Below, piece after piece: positions 59,741-64,000 of a stretch of DNA of 64,000 nt; position 1 is the stretch's first letter, and the number at the start of each line of letters is the position of its first letter. The DNA is from Nymphaea colorata. Lineage: Eukaryota > Streptophyta > Magnoliopsida > Nymphaeales > Nymphaeaceae. A program made the position numbers and the translations under genes. The notes beneath the pieces are model-generated. The model was not told where the DNA came from, did not search any database, and saw nothing but the letters and a program-made list of their open reading frames with translations. The stretch lies in the NCBI RefSeq assembly GCF_008831285.2, contig NC_045146.1:23515703-23579702 (forward strand), read 5' to 3'.

Positions 59741-62573
59741 CTCAATGTGGCAAGCCCATTATATTAAAAGCTCCCCAAATAAAATTTATCTTAAAAACTC
59801 ATTCTATTGTTGGTGCTTGCTAGTTGGTGAGAGACAATTAAACTCGTTCTGTTGTAAGCAAAATCCTGTGCGTTCTTGTTGGCATGAGACAATATTAATT
59901 CCTAATGCTCATGGAATTTTTTCCTTCTTGAACGCAAATTTATTGGTAGAGCATCACATTCCAAGACTCCTTTCTCTTTGTTCGATGGCAACGTATATAT
60001 ATATATATATATCATAACTTAAAACATGGTCCTTGTTCTTGGAAACCAAGCCAACTTTTTTTCGTGACTGGGCACCAAAACATAGGCAATGACTAGCTTT
60101 TCAATTTCCCTGGAAAACGTTCATGTGTTTGTCATGGAAGTAACCCATTTAGTGCCAGTCTGTGGTCTTAATCCGGTTCGAATTTTTCAACCCATTTTCG
60201 CGTTTAATCTAGTCTTCTTCTTTGCAGATTGTATCATCTCATATGCTGCATTGGATTTTGATCATATTTCATTATGGTTTATATAATGTGTGAATTTATT
60301 AACCCAGCCTTAAACCTTAACCCTTTCTAGCTTTGGAACGATGTACGTATTTTTACCGTAGCCAGGACACCTCAAGTTCAGCACGCATAATTTTTTGCCA
60401 TGTTTTCTCGAACGTCGGACTAGCTTCATTTTGTTATGTTCTATCAGGCACTTAAAATTTAATTTAATATCCTTAACTATAATTTCCCCATAATAGTTTA
60501 AAAGTTGAATGATGCGTTAATGTCTACCCCGAATAAGCACAAATTAGGTCCCGTTCAAAAGAAAATCTCATAAACACTAATTTCTAATTAATGCAAACTA
60601 TTCGTGTTAATACAAAGCACATGCACGAGAAAAACTTGACATAAATGCTAATTTATTCATTCAAAAAACAGCTTTGCTCTCATCGTTAAGTATAGATAAT
60701 TGCTGCAATGACAGATCGGGGAGTGGTCTCGGAAGGCCGGATTAAAAGCGAGGAACCGATCAGCTATAGATGTTCATAAGGTCTGTGTTTGATCAAATTC
60801 CGTTTTGGCCCGTTTCATTGTTGAGATCGGATGGCATAATACAGAATCTTTGATTTCTTTCAATCATCCGAGTTGTGAGATCCAAAGGGGTTGGTTTTAG
60901 TGGGATATGTAACACAATCTTTAATACGAGACTAAACATTTGAAACTTTACAGGATAAGCCAGATAGCAGTAAGACAAACCCAAAGATTTAAGGCAAGTC
61001 ATGAGTTCAAACCTGGCTCTAGCTCCGCCATGCTTACCTGGGTCAAGATTCTTACGTCTTAGAGTCCAAGGAGACTTCGTCTCAGAGTTTTTCACCATTG
61101 AGAATGCTAGCATAGGCGTAGCAAGTTAAACCAGCGAAGTTCTCTGCAATCAAAAAAGAAAAAGAGAATCCACAGCTGCCGATTTGTATCAGGAAATCCT
61201 TTACACATCTGGGTGTGGGTGTGTGTGCATGCATGCGTGTGTGTAAGAGAGAGAGGGAGAGGGAGAGGGAGAGAGAGATTTATTATGATGAATTACAAAG
61301 TTAGGAGAATCATGCTATTTCCACTTGGTGCTAATCATGCAGTGGTGGCCAAAGCAGCATGCAGCGGGATCATGTGATCTGTGATCATGGCCAAAGCACT
61401 TCCCAGCGCTTTCCAACATTCCCATGGGGTGAAATTCAAATTATTCATGTGAGCAATGTACAGTACTACAAACTCATAGAGCCCACAGTTTGGGTTTTGG
61501 AGTTCACTCACTAGTCACCACCTTTTCTTCCCTCGACCACATTTTCGGCCTACTCCTCCGAAGCTTTTAGAGTTTTGATCATGATTCATGTCATGGGGGC
61601 ATACCACAATATCCCCAAAAAGAGGCCTTATATATACTTGTTGCTACTTGCTTATCCAAAGGAAAAGAAAGCATGTAGCTCCATGTTCTAACACGCCGAT
61701 GGAAGGCGTTGGATTGTGATGGACTAAGCTGATAAGGTTTGTTACAAAACTTTGAGGCGAAGCATTGGGTTTGACTCGAGCTTGCTCAAAAAAACTTGGC
61801 TTGAACTCCACTCGACTTGTAGCCGTAGGTAAAAGAAGCCGCCGATATTTTATAAGATTTGGTCTTTCCGGTGGCAGGGCCGGTGAAGCCTACCCGGAGA
61901 AATTTAGTCTGTATATGCTTTCAGGGTTGCGGGAGAAGTTTGGCAGGACCACTCGATCTTCTTTGTTGACATTTACGATAAAGGAGCTTAGCTTTTGTTG
62001 GAATGAGAAAGACTGCCTAATTTTATTAAAGAAAAAGGTTTTCTTCACCATGCCATGAAGAGCTTTTTCTGGATACTGTCCCCCCAAGTCGTCCGACTCC
62101 TACTTCTCGATCGGAGTCCAAGTAAAGAGGTCGCGCCCTTGCCGTTCAAGGGAAGAGAACGGTGAACGGTATTCGATCGCTTTCACCATCATCTTTTAAA
62201 AAGCGTAAAAGAAAGAGAGGCCAAGCCCTCAAAAATAATTGCAAAAAAACATAAAATAAGAAAGAGGAAGGATCACCGAGCAAGCGCCCTCGCCTCAAAA
62301 CAGCAAGTAACGATTTTCCTCCCTCTTCATTCGTTTCTAAAATTTCAGGCCTCCATGTAGTTTTTCTATTTATTACACCAAAAGAAAAACCAAATGCAGG
62401 TGAAGATACACAGTTGCCCTTCAATATAAGTTACTTTTGCAGTTTTGTCCCTTCCGAGATTCAGGGTAATACGAATTATACAAAAAAAAAAATCGACCAG
62501 GTAAAAAGAAAAATAATAGTTACTGCGGAAAGGGGTAAAAAAAGAATGGCAGGTAACGGATCTAACCGCCCGA
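59741..62573. other. Intergenic, no supported gene
   Basis: Contains an AT tract at about 59993-60013, a TG/GAGAGG tract at about 61208-61278, a possible third SINE-like B box at about 60985-61008 (GGCAAGTCATGAGTTCAAAC), and a GC-richer stretch at 61760-62160. The last has a 97-residue plus-strand frame of no known family. The stretch 62085-62573 should include the 3' UTR of the minus-strand gene that follows. Confidence 0.45.
61208..61278. repeat. TG tract followed by GAGAGG repeat
   Basis: GTGTGGGTGTGTGTG (about 61210-61225) passes into GAGAGAGAGGGAGAGGGAGA (about 61248-61278). Confidence 0.75.
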
Positions 62574-64000
62574 TCAGAGCCCTCGTCTGCAGATATCCGA
62601 CGGTGAGGGCGCGTCCCAAGAAGCCGTCCGCTTCCGCATCGACTCGAAGTTCTCAACGCACTGGGAGACGTTCATCGCGGCGATCCGACGTCTCCAAGCA
62701 GCCAGCCTCTTCCCGGCGGCCCGGTCGAACTCCCGCTCCCAGCCCTTCCCCCACGGCCCACTGGCGTCGCACAGAGCCGCCGAGCCGCGCGACCCGTCCG
62801 TCCAGCTCCACCCTCTGTCCAGGTTCCCGAGCACGTCCGCCGCGCACGCCCCCCTGCAGACGGCCTTGCACGGCCTGCACTTGGCCCCGCTCAGCGGCCC
62901 CTCGCTGCTCACAGCCGCCACCGGGACGCCGTAGCGCACCGGCGGGAAAGCGTACTGGCGGTCGCTCAGGACGCAGAAGGGCACGCGCCGCTCCACGAAC
63001 CGGACCTTGCGCGTCTTCAGCTGCGCTTTGAACGCCGACTCGGAGTTGAGCTGCTGGTACCCCGCCTTGTAGAGTTCCGGGATCAACGAGAGGCGGGACA
63101 GGGCAGCCCGAGACGTGTTCAGGTCGCCCACCCCGTAGCGGTCGTTGAGGCCCCCGTACCGCGACCCGCTGGGCACCACGTACTTCCCCGGGACGAAGTT
63201 ATTCGGGGAGATGGGCGCGGACCAGAAGCCGTCGACTCGGGTACGAACGATCCAGTCGTACTTGAACCCGTTCTCCTCCTGGTGCTTCTCGATCATAGTC
63301 AGGCAGCCCTCCACGAGGTTGAAGTACTGAAGCAGACCCTGCGAAACCGAGACGAGACGTCTAGGTCAGACCGGATCCCAAACCGGTGTGAACAGAACCT
63401 TTATAAGGCTATATAACCAACACACCGACTCAAAACCGAGACCCCATCCAAGTCAAGAGCCACCCTTTCGTCGGTTTCCAAAAGTTGGGTGGGGAGGGAC
63501 GGAAGGGGATGGCCTTTTCCAGAGGAGAAAATGACTAGAAAGCCCTCAAATCATTTATGCTTTTTCCTTATTCCGATCAAAATTGAAGGTCGTTTTGGTC
63601 ATTGCAGAACACGATAACGTCAGCACGAAAAAGCACGCCAGGCTGCCCTCCTGAATACTGAAACGCGCTGAAGAATGGGGGCAGTTTCGTAAATGAGGAG
63701 CCTTGCTCCTTTCACCCTGCAGAAACGGCCACGTCACCCCCCCCACCCCGGTTGGCGCCTCGATTTCTCGTTCCGACTCTGGCGACTTGAGACTCCGAGT
63801 CGACACAGAGTCGGGGGGAAAAGGAGGGAAGGTTGACGCCCACGCTAGCGAGTAGCGACGGGCAAAGCTACCGCAGACGCAGCACGAATGACGAAAATGC
63901 CCCGGGTCTGGAAAGGACGAAAACGGAACGGAACGGAGCGGGCAGAGAGCGAGAGAGGGGTTTGTGATGTTATACCTGCAGGCCTTTGGGGGAGTTGCTG
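62574..64000 (-). CDS. DUF7796-type plant protein, C-terminal part (5' end outside window)
   Basis: The last exon (62574-63338, 254 residues plus stop) joins in phase 0, across a 637-nt intron with a TTTCGCAG acceptor, to a partial exon at 63976-64000 ending SNSPKGLQ. The joined text reads [20 protein letters not shown]. Recognisable motifs are [40 protein letters not shown], a Cys-rich [17 protein letters not shown], and [14 protein letters not shown] near the C-terminus. I associate this with the plant family around At4g12700, now labelled DUF7796; the early part resembles a glycosyltransferase fold. Its biochemical role is not known to me. The exon is strongly GC-rich (about 62600-63260), so long mirror frames appear on the plus strand and are not genes. 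The N-terminal signal anchor expected for the family lies beyond the right edge. Confidence 0.85.
63339..63975 (-). other. Intron of the DUF7796-type gene
   Basis: The donor is CAG/GTATAAC at 63976/63975 and the acceptor TTTCGCAG ends at 63339. No coding similarity is seen inside. It is more GC-rich than other introns in the window, in keeping with the exon. Confidence 0.75.

Noticed and set aside
61320-61420. Possible miRNA hairpin (repeated GATCATG and GGCCAAAGCA)
   Set aside because: Short direct rather than inverted repeats; no match to a known mature miRNA and no convincing stem.
61765-62160. Possible organelle-DNA insertion
   Set aside because: The GC-richer text and 97-residue frame first looked mitochondrial, but I could not match any known organelle gene, so no claim is made.
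62414-63031. 205-residue plus-strand frame, Arg/Pro/Ser-rich
   Set aside because: Mirror of the GC-rich DUF7796-type exon on the minus strand; composition is a by-product of high GC.

Overview
The window is nuclear DNA of a flowering plant. Its genes are split by GT-AG introns, the 5' leaders carry GA/CT tracts, and long AT-rich intergenic stretches hold microsatellites and decayed transposons. Every recognised gene belongs to a family known in angiosperms. The clade cannot be settled from this sequence alone.

Layout. (1) 358-6226, plus strand: the last twelve coding exons of a class II formin (FH2 actin nucleator); its 5' part lies off the left edge. (2) 9075-21916, minus strand: a complete 13-exon gene for an FG-GAP repeat membrane protein, the NERD1 type. 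All introns are phase 0 and the rebuilt protein is 696 residues. One intron carries a well-preserved Mutator-like MITE with a 10-bp target duplication. (3) 22000-36700: gene-poor, with microsatellites, a decayed relative of that MITE, a 93-bp tandem duplication and a SINE-like unit. (4) 37138-38413, plus strand: a two-exon short SHI/STY (SRS) zinc-finger regulator. (5) 38414-47387: gene-poor, with a 50-bp triplicate and MITE-like units. (6) 47388-49007, plus strand: a single-exon organelle mTERF protein. (7) 54362-55138, minus strand: a FLA7-like fasciclin arabinogalactan protein, with a spliced 5' UTR and a TATA box. (8) 55920-62573: gene-poor, with a LINE zf-RVT remnant, MITE-like repeats, SINE-like units, a U2-like 18-mer and a 20-bp palindrome. 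(9) 62574 to the right edge, minus strand: the 3' part of a plant DUF7796-type gene.

The genes do not form a functional cluster. Formin, NERD1 and FLA7 all act in growth, the cytoskeleton or the wall/secretory system, but that is ordinary chance for a plant chromosome. I see no CRISPR array, operon, confident ncRNA gene, or evidence of an undescribed multi-gene system. The most informative signals are the MITE family (an intact and a decayed copy), the LINE remnant and the tRNA-derived repeat family.
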